NCBI GenBank assembly: GCA_039725955.1
Contig: CP091034.1
Coordinates: 3,472,001-3,536,000 of the forward strand
From: Sinorhizobium sp. B11
Lineage (GTDB): Bacteria > Pseudomonadota > Alphaproteobacteria > Rhizobiales > Rhizobiaceae
DNA: 64,000 bases
Direction of reading: 5' to 3'
The position numbers and the translations under genes are program-made. Under the pieces are notes generated by a model that was not told the DNA's origin, made no database searches, and saw nothing but the letters and a program-made list of their open reading frames with translations. Shown here piece by piece: positions 14,191 through 22,843 of this stretch. Numbering within the stretch: the first letter of the stretch is position 1; each line of letters starts with the position of its first letter.

Positions 14191-16760
14191 TGAGCAATGC
14201 GACCGGACCTGTCGATCTGACCAACTGCGACCGCGAGCCGATCCATCAACTCGGTTCCGTCCAGCCCTTCGGTTTTCTGCTTGCGGTATCCTCCGACTGG
14301 ATCGTCACTCGGGCCTCGGCAAATCTCGCCGAATTCCTGGGCATAACTCACAGCGAAGCCGCGGGCCGGCCCGTGTCGTCGATCATTGTGCCCGAAGCTC
14401 TCCACGCCCTCCGCAACAAGCTCGCAACCCTGCGCGGCCCCGACACCGTCGAACGCATTTTCGGCATTGCCCTGACATCAGACCCTCAGCGTTTCGACGT
14501 CGCAGTGCATGTGAGTCACGGCCAGGTCATCATCGAAGGCGAACGCTGCAACGAAGGCCAATCCAGCGCCCCGTCGCTCTCCATCCGCAGCATGATGTCG
14601 CGTCTTGACCAAACGGAAACGCTGGAAGCCTTTTTTCGCGAAGGCGCACGGCAGGCCCGCGCCCTCACCGGTTTCGACCGTGTCATGGTCTACCGGTTTG
14701 ATGACAGCGGTTCCGGTGAGGTCGTGGCGGAGGCTGCCCGGCCGGGCATCGGCTCGTTCCTCGGCCTGCACTATCCTGCCTCGGATATTCCTGTGCAGGC
14801 GCGCGCGCTCTATCTGCGCAATCTGTTCCGCATCATTGCCGACATCAACGCGACACCGGTGCCGATCCTGCCTGAACTCGACGAACATGGCCGGCCGCTC
14901 GATCTCTCCATGTCCGTGCTGCGTTCGGTGTCGCCCATCCATATCGAATATCTCGCCAATATGGGCGTCGGCGCCTCACTCTCGATCTCCATCGTCGTCG
15001 ATGGCAAGCTCTGGGGCCTGTTTGCCTGCCATCATTACAGTGAACGCCTGCCTTCGGCCGAAAGCCGCTCCACTGCCGAACTCTTCGGCCAGATGTTCGC
15101 ATCCCGCCTCGAAAGCCGCGAGCGACGCCTGGCGCTTGACTACGAGACCAAGGCACGTCGCATCGCCGACCGGCTCCTGACGTCCGTTGCCGACAATGCA
15201 AGCCTGCTCGACGATCCGACCTGGCTGATCGATGCCCTGGCGGACGCCATTCCCGCTGATGGTATCGGCGTCTGGATCAATGGACGGCTGGCGATTGCCG
15301 GCCTCGGTCCGGACGAGAAGAGCTTTGCCGCTCTCATCCGCCACCTCAATCGCAATGCCGCCGGCCGGGTCTATGCAGTGGACCGGCTTGCGGAGACCTA
15401 TCCTGATGTCGAAATCGATGATGCCGTGGCGGGCATGCTCGCCATTCCGATCTCCCGTTCGCCGCGCGACTATGTCGTGTTGTTTCGTCAGGAGATCGTG
15501 CGCACCGTCCGCTGGGCCGGCGATCCGCACAAGCCGGTGGAATATGGCCCGAACGGTCCGCGGCTTACCCCGCGCAAGAGTTTCGAGGCCTGGTCCGAGC
15601 TGGTACGCGGCCGCTCCCTGCCCTTCACCGAAGCCGAGCGTCGCGTGGCAGAAACGATCCGCGTGACCCTGATCGAGGTGGTTCTGCGCCTGACGGACGA
15701 AGCGAGCATGGCGCGCCAGCTCGCCAACGAGCGGCAGGAACTGCTGATCGCCGAGCTGAACCATCGTGTCCGCAATATTCTGGGCCTCATCGGCGGTCTG
15801 ATCCGACAATCGCAATCATCGGCCATCAGCCTGCCAGATTACGTCCGGCAGCTCGAAGGCCGCGTCCAGTCGCTCTCCAGAGCCCACGACCAGATCACCC
15901 GCGACCACTGGGCGCCGGCTTCGCTGCGGCAGCTGCTGCTGGCCGAAGCCGCCGCCTATCTCGGCAAGAACGCCGAGCGTATCAGGATGACCGGCGAAGA
16001 CGTGCTGCTGGAGCCGCAGGCCTTTTCGACGACGGCGCTTGTCTTCCACGAGCTGGTTACCAACAGCGCGAAATATGGAAGCCTGTCGGGATCCGGCTTT
16101 GTCGATCTCGGCTGGCTGAGGGATGAAGAAGGCAATCTCAATATAGGCTGGCGGGAAAGGAATGGCCCTCCGGTCACCGAGCCCAAGCGTCAGGGCTTCG
16201 GCTCTACGATCATTCGCCGCTCCATCCCCTACGATCTCGGCGGCAAGGCTGAGATCCGCTACATCAAGGAAGGGCTGGAAGCCGATTTCTCGATCCCCGC
16301 GAGGTATGTTGAAACAGTCAGCTCGGCAGACGAACACCCCGTTTCTGCGCCTGTCGAAACCGCGGCAGGCAAGGTCGTTGCTTCAGACAAGGAACCGCTC
16401 GCTGGTCTCAATGTGCTGCTGGTCGAGAATAACCTCATCATCGCCATGGATGGCGAAGACATTCTGCGCCGTCTGGGCGCGGAAGTCGCAACAGCGCCAA
16501 GCGTTGCCGATGCGATGGAATTCCTCGCCGGCCAGTCCTTCGATCTGGCACTTCTCGATGTCAATCTCGGTGACGAAACCAGTTTCGCGATTGCCGACCG
16601 GCTGGCCGCCAACAACGTGCCCTTCGTCTTCGCGACAGGTTACGGCGAGGGTATAGCGCAGGCCCACAGCCATTCGGATGCGCCGATCCTGCAGAAGCCC
16701 TACACGATCGAGGGAGTGACGGACATTCTTGTCCGCATTTCGCTTCCGGCCAAGCTCTGA
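14190..16760 (+). CDS. bphP: Bacteriophytochrome with HWE kinase and C-terminal receiver
   Basis: An 856-residue red/far-red photoreceptor. The PAS domain carries the biliverdin-linking Cys13 (DLTNCDREPIHQLGSVQPFG). The GAF domain has YPASDIPVQARALYLRN and SPIHIEYLANMGVGAS, and the PHY domain has the tongue motif PRKSFEAW. The kinase core is HWE type: His525 in IAELNHRVRNILGLIGG, then the N box HELVTNSAKYGSL and IGWRERNG. A receiver follows (LNVLLVENNLIIAMDGE, Asp790 in LALLDVNLGDE). The C-terminal receiver makes it a hybrid kinase; its output partner is not visible. ATG 14190 overlaps the bphO stop; the next upstream in-frame codon is TTG 14187. Confidence 0.93.
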   Translation: MSNATGPVDLTNCDREPIHQLGSVQPFGFLLAVSSDWIVTRASANLAEFLGITHSEAAGRPVSSIIVPEALHALRNKLATLRGPDTVERIFGIALTSDPQRFDVAVHVSHGQVIIEGERCNEGQSSAPSLSIRSMMSRLDQTETLEAFFREGARQARALTGFDRVMVYRFDDSGSGEVVAEAARPGIGSFLGLHYPASDIPVQARALYLRNLFRIIADINATPVPILPELDEHGRPLDLSMSVLRSVSPIHIEYLANMGVGASLSISIVVDGKLWGLFACHHYSERLPSAESRSTAELFGQMFASRLESRERRLALDYETKARRIADRLLTSVADNASLLDDPTWLIDALADAIPADGIGVWINGRLAIAGLGPDEKSFAALIRHLNRNAAGRVYAVDRLAETYPDVEIDDAVAGMLAIPISRSPRDYVVLFRQEIVRTVRWAGDPHKPVEYGPNGPRLTPRKSFEAWSELVRGRSLPFTEAERRVAETIRVTLIEVVLRLTDEASMARQLANERQELLIAELNHRVRNILGLIGGLIRQSQSSAISLPDYVRQLEGRVQSLSRAHDQITRDHWAPASLRQLLLAEAAAYLGKNAERIRMTGEDVLLEPQAFSTTALVFHELVTNSAKYGSLSGSGFVDLGWLRDEEGNLNIGWRERNGPPVTEPKRQGFGSTIIRRSIPYDLGGKAEIRYIKEGLEADFSIPARYVETVSSADEHPVSAPVETAAGKVVASDKEPLAGLNVLLVENNLIIAMDGEDILRRLGAEVATAPSVADAMEFLAGQSFDLALLDVNLGDETSFAIADRLAANNVPFVFATGYGEGIAQAHSHSDAPILQKPYTIEGVTDILVRISLPAKL

Positions 16761-16805
16761 AGAAATTCGAACAAACGCGTAACCGTTAGACCGCCGATCG
16801 GCGGC

Positions 16806-17444
16806 TCAGTCCGGCCGCAACCCGCTTATGAAGAGCTGCTCCAGGAAACGCGCTGCATCCTCGAAGCGCCCGTCGCCGGAATGCGCTTCGCCGAGCACGG
16901 CGCGAACCTGCACATCGAAATCAGCATAGTGCTGCGTCGTCGACCAGATCGAGAAAATGAGGTGATAAGGGTCGCAACGGGCGATCTTACCGCTTTTGAT
17001 CCAAGTGCGGATGACCGCCGCCTTTTCGTCGACCAGCTCTTTTAGCGGCCCTTTCAGCATATCGAGAACATGCGGCGCACCCTGCAGCATCTCGTTGGCG
17101 AAGAGTCGGCTTTCCCTGGGGAAATCGCGCGCCATTTCAAGCTTGCGACGGATATAGCTGCGGATCTCCGATTCCGGATTGCCTTCCGCATCGAAGGCCC
17201 TGAGCGGCTCCAGCCAGTTGAAGAGCACCCGGTCGATCAGCGCCCGGTGCATCGCTTCCTTGGTGCGGAAATAGTAGAGCAGGTTCGGCTTCGACATGCC
17301 GGCCACTTCGGCGATCTGGTCTATCGTCGAGCCACGAAAGCCGCTGACCGAAAACACATCGAGCGCCGCTTCCAGGATTTGCTCTTCCTTTTCTTCCTGG
17401 ATCCGTGTCCGCCGAAGTGTCTTCGCCGCTCTCGGTATGGCCAT
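16806..17444 (-). CDS. rutR: TetR-family pyrimidine-responsive regulator RutR
   Basis: A 212-residue TetR-family protein. The N-terminal helix-turn-helix is STIDQIAEVAGMSKPNLLYYFRTKEAMH. The ligand domain closely follows E. coli RutR as I remember it, with FPRESRLFANEMLQGAPHVLDMLKG and LIFSIWSTTQHYADFD. RutR binds uracil or thymine and controls pyrimidine degradation genes. Here it is divergent from the beta-ureidopropionase/hydantoinase operon, with a RutR-like palindrome at 17599-17614 between them. Confidence 0.9.
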   Translation of the reverse strand: MAIPRAAKTLRRTRIQEEKEEQILEAALDVFSVSGFRGSTIDQIAEVAGMSKPNLLYYFRTKEAMHRALIDRVLFNWLEPLRAFDAEGNPESEIRSYIRRKLEMARDFPRESRLFANEMLQGAPHVLDMLKGPLKELVDEKAAVIRTWIKSGKIARCDPYHLIFSIWSTTQHYADFDVQVRAVLGEAHSGDGRFEDAARFLEQLFISGLRPD

Positions 17445-17757
17445 CCGCTCTTTTCCCCTTGAAATTCAACTTCTTCGCTCAAGATTCGAAGAACGGCCCT
17501 CCTGCCGCTTTAAAAGGCAACTGCCCGTATTTTTTGCCGGTATTTTCTAGCTGTTTTTCGTGATTTTCGTCTTGAGCGCGGCGATGGAAGTTGTAATGTT
17601 TACCAATCGGTCAAATTATCTGCCAGATAAAAAACAAAGGCAACTGGCGATTTTCCGGCGCTGAACAGAACAAAAAGCAGCAGCTGGATTTGACCACGGG
17701 AACATGGCGGGCATGTACTTTGCATGACTGCCGCAAAACAGGTGAGGACTTTCAATC
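17445..17757. other. Divergent regulatory region between rutR and the hyuC-hydA operon
   Basis: A 313-base gap with no gene. It contains the RutR-like palindrome (17599-17614), an isolated TTGACCA half-site at about 17688, and the ribosome-binding site GGTGAGGA before 17758. Confidence 0.6.
17599..17614. promoter_or_regulatory. Candidate RutR operator
   Basis: TTTACC-AATC-GGTCAA differs by one base from TTGACC-N4-GGTCAA, the palindrome recognised by E. coli RutR. It lies between rutR and its divergent pyrimidine operon. Confidence 0.65.
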
Positions 17758-19011
17758 ATGGTGGCAGCGCCAGGCGAAAACATGCGCGTCAACGGGGACC
17801 GTCTCTGGGACAGTCTCATGGACATGGCGAAAATTGGCCCGGGAATTGCCGGCGGCAACAACCGCCAGACGCTGACGGATTCGGACGCCGAGGGCCGTAG
17901 CCTCTTCCGCAAGTGGTGCGAAGACGCCGGCATGACGCTTGGCGTCGACAAGATGGGCACGATGTTTGCGACCCGCCCTGGCACCGATCCGAACGCTCTC
18001 CCCGTTTATGTCGGCTCGCATCTCGATACGCAGCCGACCGGCGGCAAATATGACGGTGTCCTCGGTGTGCTCGGCGCGCTTGAAATCATCAGGACAATGA
18101 ACGATCTCGGCATCAAGACGAAGCACCCTATCGTCGTTACCAACTGGACCAATGAGGAAGGTGCGCGCTTTGCGCCTGCCATGCTGGCCTCCGGCGTCTT
18201 TGCCGGCGCGCACAGCCTGGATTTCGCCTATAACCGCAAGGATCCCGAAGGAAATCTCTTCGGCGACGAACTGAAACGCATCGGCTGGGTCGGTGACGAG
18301 GAAGTCGGCGCCCGCAAGATGCACGCCTATTTCGAATATCACATCGAGCAGGGCCCGATCCTCGAAGCCGAAGACAAGCAGATCGGCGTCGTCACCCACT
18401 GTCAGGGCCTGTGGTGGCTGGAATTCACGCTGACCGGCAAGGAAGCCCATACCGGTTCGACGCCGATGAACATGCGCGTCAATGCCGGCCTTGCCATGTC
18501 GCGCATCCTGGAAATGGTGCAGGGTGTCGCCATGGGCGAACAGCCGGGGGCCGTCGGCGGCGTCGGCCAGGTCTTCTTCTCGCCGAATTCCCGCAACGTG
18601 CTGCCGGGCAAGGTGGTCTTCACCGTCGATATCCGCTCGCCCGACAAGGCCAAGCTCGACCGCATGCGGGCAAAGATCGAGGCCGAGGCGCCCAAGATCT
18701 GCAATGCGCTGGGCGTCGGCTGTTCCGTCGAGGCGATCGGCCATTTCGAGCCGGTCACCTTCGACGAAAAGCTCGTCACCTCGGTCCGCTCCGCCGCCGA
18801 ACGCCTCGGCTACTCCCACATGAACATCATCTCCGGCGCTGGCCACGACGCCTGCTGGGCCGCCAAGGTCGCACCCGCCACCATGGTCATGTGCCCATGT
18901 GTGGGTGGTCTTTCGCATAACGAGGCTGAGGAGATTTCCAAGGAATGGGCAACGGCTGGCGCCGATGTGCTGTTCCATGCTGTGGTAGAGACGGCGGAGA
19001 TTGTCGAGTGA
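17758..19011 (+). CDS. hyuC: Beta-ureidopropionase / N-carbamoyl-amino-acid hydrolase (M20 family)
   Basis: A 417-residue metal-dependent amidohydrolase of the AmaB/HyuC/AllC group. Metal ligands appear in VYVGSHLDTQPTGGKYDGVLG (His, Asp) and TNWTNEEGARFAP (Glu), and later in EYHIEQGPILE and ISGAGHDACWAA. The substrate-binding region contains TGKEAHTGSTPMNMRVN. In this context (preTA, rutR, hydantoinase) it most likely hydrolyses N-carbamoyl-beta-alanine, the third step of reductive pyrimidine degradation, yielding beta-alanine, CO2 and ammonia. Allantoate amidohydrolase or L-carbamoylase activity cannot be excluded from sequence. The stop overlaps the next gene's start. Confidence 0.87.
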   Translation: MVAAPGENMRVNGDRLWDSLMDMAKIGPGIAGGNNRQTLTDSDAEGRSLFRKWCEDAGMTLGVDKMGTMFATRPGTDPNALPVYVGSHLDTQPTGGKYDGVLGVLGALEIIRTMNDLGIKTKHPIVVTNWTNEEGARFAPAMLASGVFAGAHSLDFAYNRKDPEGNLFGDELKRIGWVGDEEVGARKMHAYFEYHIEQGPILEAEDKQIGVVTHCQGLWWLEFTLTGKEAHTGSTPMNMRVNAGLAMSRILEMVQGVAMGEQPGAVGGVGQVFFSPNSRNVLPGKVVFTVDIRSPDKAKLDRMRAKIEAEAPKICNALGVGCSVEAIGHFEPVTFDEKLVTSVRSAAERLGYSHMNIISGAGHDACWAAKVAPATMVMCPCVGGLSHNEAEEISKEWATAGADVLFHAVVETAEIVE

Positions 19012-19616
19012 TGGCGTCAGACTTGCCAACGACTTATCTCGACTATGCCGATGCCTTTAAGTTCGGAATTCAGCGAACTACCGACGATCTCGCATGGGCC
19101 ACCGCCAATGCGACGCCAATGACTGAAGGACCGTGGGGCGACGTCCCCAGTGTGGAGGTCTTCTACATTGGCATCGATGCAGCAGGCAAGCGGATCAGCC
19201 TTCCGCAAATATCGAGCTTTTGGCGATATAAACCTTCGGGGGTTCAACTGGCCAACTCAGATGACCACGACCCAAATGCACCCCTTCAAACCTATTATGT
19301 CTATGGACCTGGACCCCGTGTCGTTCGCATCGAACTCGGCCCTTCCATGCCCGGGATACTGATCAAACGTCCCCAGGGCAGCCACCCCGTACAGTCGACT
19401 GGGCTGATCGACGGCAAGGATTTCTACTTTCGCGAAAGCTACGGTTTCTGGTCATTGTCAGTCGGCGGCGCTGATGTCGTTGACCAACCCGACTGGTATT
19501 ACGAGGAAGAGCATGACGCGCACGATGAACTGAGTGAAGATGCAGTTTACCGCCTCATCACCAAAGGCGCAGCGCTCCTGCGAAGTGGCACGCCCACGAT
19601 GGCAGTCGAGCAGTAA
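19011..19616 (+). CDS. Hypothetical protein inside the pyrimidine operon
   Basis: A 201-residue soluble protein of unknown function, starting at ATG 19011, which overlaps the hyuC stop (ATGA). There is no signal peptide or membrane helix. It is rich in aromatic residues (SFWRYKPSGV, QTYYVYGPGPRV, PDWYYEEEHDAHDEL) and looks mainly beta-stranded. The base composition appears somewhat lower in GC than hyuC and hydA, and codon choice looks less biased, so it may have been inserted into the operon. I do not recognise a family. Confidence 0.7.
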   Translation: MASDLPTTYLDYADAFKFGIQRTTDDLAWATANATPMTEGPWGDVPSVEVFYIGIDAAGKRISLPQISSFWRYKPSGVQLANSDDHDPNAPLQTYYVYGPGPRVVRIELGPSMPGILIKRPQGSHPVQSTGLIDGKDFYFRESYGFWSLSVGGADVVDQPDWYYEEEHDAHDELSEDAVYRLITKGAALLRSGTPTMAVEQ

Positions 19617-19640
19617 CAGCTAGGAAAAGGAGCAGCAGCC

Positions 19641-21095
19641 ATGACCACAGTCATCAAGAACGGCACCATCGTCACGGCCGACCTCACCTACAAGGCGGAT
19701 GTGAAGATCGACGGCGGCAAGATCGTCGAGATCGGCCCGAACCTTTCCGGCAACGAAGTGCTTGATGCCACAGGCTGTTTCATCATGCCCGGCGGCATCG
19801 ACCCGCATACCCATCTCGAAATGCCCTTCATGGGCACCTATTCCTCGGACGATTTCGAGAGCGGCACGCGCGCGGCGCTTTCCGGCGGCACGACCATGGT
19901 CGTCGATTTCGCCCTTCCCTCGCCCGGCCAGTCGCTGCTCGAAGCGCTGACCATGTGGGACAACAAGTCCACCCGCGCCAATTGCGACTATTCCTTCCAC
20001 ATGGCGATCACATGGTGGGGCGAGCAGGTCTTCAACGAGATGAAGACCATCGTTCAGGACAAGGGCATCAACACCTTCAAGCATTTCATGGCCTACAAGG
20101 GCGCGCTGATGGTGAACGACGACGAGATGTTCGCCTCCTTCCAGCGCTGCGCCGAGCTTGGCGCCCTGCCGCTCGTCCATGCCGAAAACGGCGATGTCGT
20201 CGCCTCGCTGTCGGCCAAGCTGCTCTCGGAAGGCAATAATGGCCCGGAGGCGCATGCCTATTCGCGCCCTGCCGAAGTCGAGGGCGAAGCCACCAACCGT
20301 GCTATCATGATCGCCGACATGGCCGGCTGCCCCGTCTATATCGTCCACACCTCCTGCGAACAGGCGCATGAAGCGATCCGCCGCGCCCGCCAGAAGGGCA
20401 TTCGCGCCTATGGCGAGCCGCTGATCCAGCACCTGACGCTCGACGAGACCGAATATTTCGACAAGGACTGGGATCATGCCGCCCGCCGCGTCATGTCCCC
20501 GCCCTTCCGCAACAAGCAGCATCAGGACAGCCTCTGGGCGGGCCTCGCCTCCGGCTCGCTGCAGGTTGTGGCGACTGATCACTGCGCCTTCACCACGGCG
20601 CAGAAGCGCTTCGGCGTCGGTGATTTCACCAAGATCCCGAACGGCACCGGCGGCCTCGAAGACCGCATGCCGATGCTTTGGACCTATGGCGTCAATACCG
20701 GCCGTCTGACGATGAATGAATTCGTCGCCGTCACCTCGACCAACATCGCCAAGATCCTCAACATTTACCCGAAGAAGGGCGCCATCCTCGTCGGCGCCGA
20801 TGCCGATCTGGTTGTCTGGGATCCGAAGCGCTCCAAAACCATTTCGTCGAAGCGCCAGCAATCTGCGATCGATTACAACGTCTTCGAGGGCAAGGAAGTC
20901 ACCGGCCTGCCGCGTTACACGCTGACACGCGGCGTCGTGGCGATCGAGGAAGACACCATCAAGACGCGCTCGGGCCACGGTGAATTCGTCAAGCGCGAGC
21001 CGGTTACCGCGGTCAGCAAGGCGCTGTCGACCTGGAAGGAGATCACGGCTCCGCGCAAGGTCGAGCGTACGGGCATCCCGGCAAGCGGGGTATGA
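19641..21095 (+). CDS. hydA: Dihydropyrimidinase (D-hydantoinase)
   Basis: A 484-residue cyclic amidohydrolase. The first metal motif is GGIDPHTHLEMPF (H-x-H), and the bridging lysine to be carboxylated is in FKHFMAYKG (Lys153). Further ligands are in LPLVHAENGD and VYIVHTSCEQAHE, and the last metal Asp is in VVATDHCAF. It opens dihydrouracil or dihydrothymine to the N-carbamoyl beta-amino acid, the step between PreTA and HyuC. AAGGAG precedes ATG 19641. The length and the MPFMGTYSSDDFE segment fit bacterial hydantoinases of this pathway. Confidence 0.94.
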   Translation: MTTVIKNGTIVTADLTYKADVKIDGGKIVEIGPNLSGNEVLDATGCFIMPGGIDPHTHLEMPFMGTYSSDDFESGTRAALSGGTTMVVDFALPSPGQSLLEALTMWDNKSTRANCDYSFHMAITWWGEQVFNEMKTIVQDKGINTFKHFMAYKGALMVNDDEMFASFQRCAELGALPLVHAENGDVVASLSAKLLSEGNNGPEAHAYSRPAEVEGEATNRAIMIADMAGCPVYIVHTSCEQAHEAIRRARQKGIRAYGEPLIQHLTLDETEYFDKDWDHAARRVMSPPFRNKQHQDSLWAGLASGSLQVVATDHCAFTTAQKRFGVGDFTKIPNGTGGLEDRMPMLWTYGVNTGRLTMNEFVAVTSTNIAKILNIYPKKGAILVGADADLVVWDPKRSKTISSKRQQSAIDYNVFEGKEVTGLPRYTLTRGVVAIEEDTIKTRSGHGEFVKREPVTAVSKALSTWKEITAPRKVERTGIPASGV

Positions 21096-21478
21096 TATTG
21101 ATGCGCGGCCATCTGCTTCTGACAATCGTCTGCCTGGCCGCTCTTTCCACTGCGGCAAATGCCGATAAGCTGCCCATCAAGGGCAGCTACGGCAACAAGG
21201 ATGGCTGCGCCTATGCCAAGACCGGCGAAAGCACCGGCTCCGACAACTTTTTCCTGCTGACATCGGAGGCCATCACCACGGCTGCGTCCTATTGCGAGGT
21301 CAAGAAGATCTTGAAGGTCAAGGGCAAGAACTTCTCCGCAACCGTTGCCTGCCAGGCAGAAGGCGAGGAAAGCAGCTCCGACGATACCGCCAGGATCACG
21401 TCTGGCCCGAAAGGCTATACGATCGGGCTTGCCTCGGATGCCAATATCAAGTGGGGGCCGCTGCCGCTATGCAAATAG
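21092..21478 (+). CDS. Small secreted cysteine-containing protein, unknown
   Basis: A 128-residue protein with a signal peptide (LLLTIVCLAALSTAANA, cleavage likely before DKLP). The mature part is about 100 residues with four cysteines (in DGCAYAK, SYCEVKK, VACQAEG and the terminal PLCK), probably two disulfides. ATG 21092 overlaps the hydA stop; ATG 21101 is an alternative. Its coupling to hydA suggests co-expression with the pyrimidine genes, but no function can be given. Confidence 0.7.
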   Translation: MILMRGHLLLTIVCLAALSTAANADKLPIKGSYGNKDGCAYAKTGESTGSDNFFLLTSEAITTAASYCEVKKILKVKGKNFSATVACQAEGEESSSDDTARITSGPKGYTIGLASDANIKWGPLPLCK

Positions 21479-21480
21479 CC

Positions 21481-21894
21481 TCACGCAGGCACCAGTTGAT
21501 CGAGCTCGGGCAGCAGGACGACACTCTCCTGCTCGTTCGGATCGGTGCGCGCAATGATCGCCGTGCACGGCGTACTGCTGAGGTTTGCCGGAAGATGCGG
21601 CACGCCGGCCGGAATATAAAAAAGCTCGCCGGCGCGCACGATCACATGGTTTTCAAGCTTGTCGCCGTACCAGGTATGGGCCTCGCCGGAGAGCATGTAG
21701 ATCGCCGTTTCATGCGCCTCATGCAGATGCGCCTTGGCGCGCACGCCGGGCGGGATCGTCAGAAGATGCATGCAGATGCCCTTCGCGCCCACGGTTTCGG
21801 CCGCAATACCCTCGAAATAGCTGAGCCCCTGCTTGCCGTCATAGGTGTGGTTGGGGCGAACAATATGGCAGGTGGGCTCTGATTTTGCGTCCAT
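21481..21894 (-). CDS. Cupin-domain protein
   Basis: A 137-residue single cupin. The metal-binding motif is AKAHLHEAHETAIYMLSG (His, His and Glu), and the second is FYIPAGVPHLPAN. Such proteins may be small dioxygenases, isomerases or sensors. ATG 21894 was chosen because GGAGG (21901-21905, minus strand) is well spaced from it, whereas ATG 21900 touches that site. It is convergent with the secreted-protein gene and divergent from the ABC importer operon. Confidence 0.8.
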   Translation of the reverse strand: MDAKSEPTCHIVRPNHTYDGKQGLSYFEGIAAETVGAKGICMHLLTIPPGVRAKAHLHEAHETAIYMLSGEAHTWYGDKLENHVIVRAGELFYIPAGVPHLPANLSSTPCTAIIARTDPNEQESVVLLPELDQLVPA

Positions 21895-21988
21895 CCTCAT
21901 CCTCCAAGGACTGTGCTGCCGGAAAGGCCGGCGGCGATGATATCATGGAAAACCGCGCAGGCGCGGCGAAAACAAGACTGGTTTATTG

Positions 21989-22774
21989 ATGCAAGCACCC
22001 TCCGTCGTATCCGCCAAGGATCTCTGTCTCACCTACCAGACGAATGACGGGCCGGTGCATGCGCTGAGCAATGTCAATCTCGATATCCGCAAGGGCGAAT
22101 TCGTCTCCTTCATCGGTCCCTCCGGCTGCGGCAAGACGACCTTCCTGCGCGTCATCGCCGATCTCGAACGAACCACATCGGGCGAGATCGCCATCAACGG
22201 CATGACGCCGGAAGAGGCGCGCAAGGCGCGCGCCTATGGCTACGTCTTCCAGGCGCCGGCGCTATATCCCTGGCGCACGATCGAAAAGAACATCGCCCTG
22301 CCTCTGGAGATCATGGGCTATTCGAGGTCCGACCGGAAGAAGCGCATTGCCGATGCGCTCGATCTCGTCGAACTCTCAGGCTTCAACAAGAAATTCCCCT
22401 GGCAACTCTCGGGCGGTATGCAGCAGCGCGCCTCGATCGCCCGCGCGCTTGCCTTCGATGCAGATCTGTTGCTGATGGATGAGCCCTTCGGGGCGCTGGA
22501 CGAAATCGTCCGCGACCACCTGAACGCAGCCCTTCTGAAACTGTGGGCGCGCACCAACAAGACGATCTGCTTCGTCACCCATTCCATTCCGGAGGCGGTC
22601 TATCTCTCCACCAAGATCGTGGTCATGTCGCCCCGCCCCGGCCGCGTGACGGACGTGATCGACTCGACCCTGCCAAGCGAGCGTCCGCTCGATATCCGTG
22701 AAACCCCGGAATTCCTGGAAATCGCCCATCGTGTGCGCGAAGGGCTGAGGGCGGGGCATAGTTATGAGCAGTAA
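21989..22774 (+). CDS. ABC importer ATPase (ThiZ/TauB/SsuB type), probable pyrimidine uptake
   Basis: A 261-residue ATPase with Walker A GPSGCGKTT, signature LSGGMQQRASIARAL and Walker B LLMDEPFGALDE. An HSIPEAVYL segment contains the switch His. It groups by sequence style with NitT/TauT-type importers. It begins a four-gene set (ATPase, two permeases, binding protein) following the pyrimidine-degradation genes, so import of a pyrimidine or related nucleobase is inferred. ATG 21989 was chosen over TTG 21986. Confidence 0.85.
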   Translation: MQAPSVVSAKDLCLTYQTNDGPVHALSNVNLDIRKGEFVSFIGPSGCGKTTFLRVIADLERTTSGEIAINGMTPEEARKARAYGYVFQAPALYPWRTIEKNIALPLEIMGYSRSDRKKRIADALDLVELSGFNKKFPWQLSGGMQQRASIARALAFDADLLLMDEPFGALDEIVRDHLNAALLKLWARTNKTICFVTHSIPEAVYLSTKIVVMSPRPGRVTDVIDSTLPSERPLDIRETPEFLEIAHRVREGLRAGHSYEQ

Positions 22775-22843
22775 GGCTTTGCGTTCGGTTGCCGACGGAA
22801 CAGGGTGGGGCAACCTCAACCTCCCCAAGTGGAGGGACGCCGC

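Noticed and set aside
19620..21158. 512-codon minus-strand open frame
   Set aside because: Antisense shadow of hydA with no recognisable domain or ribosome-binding site.
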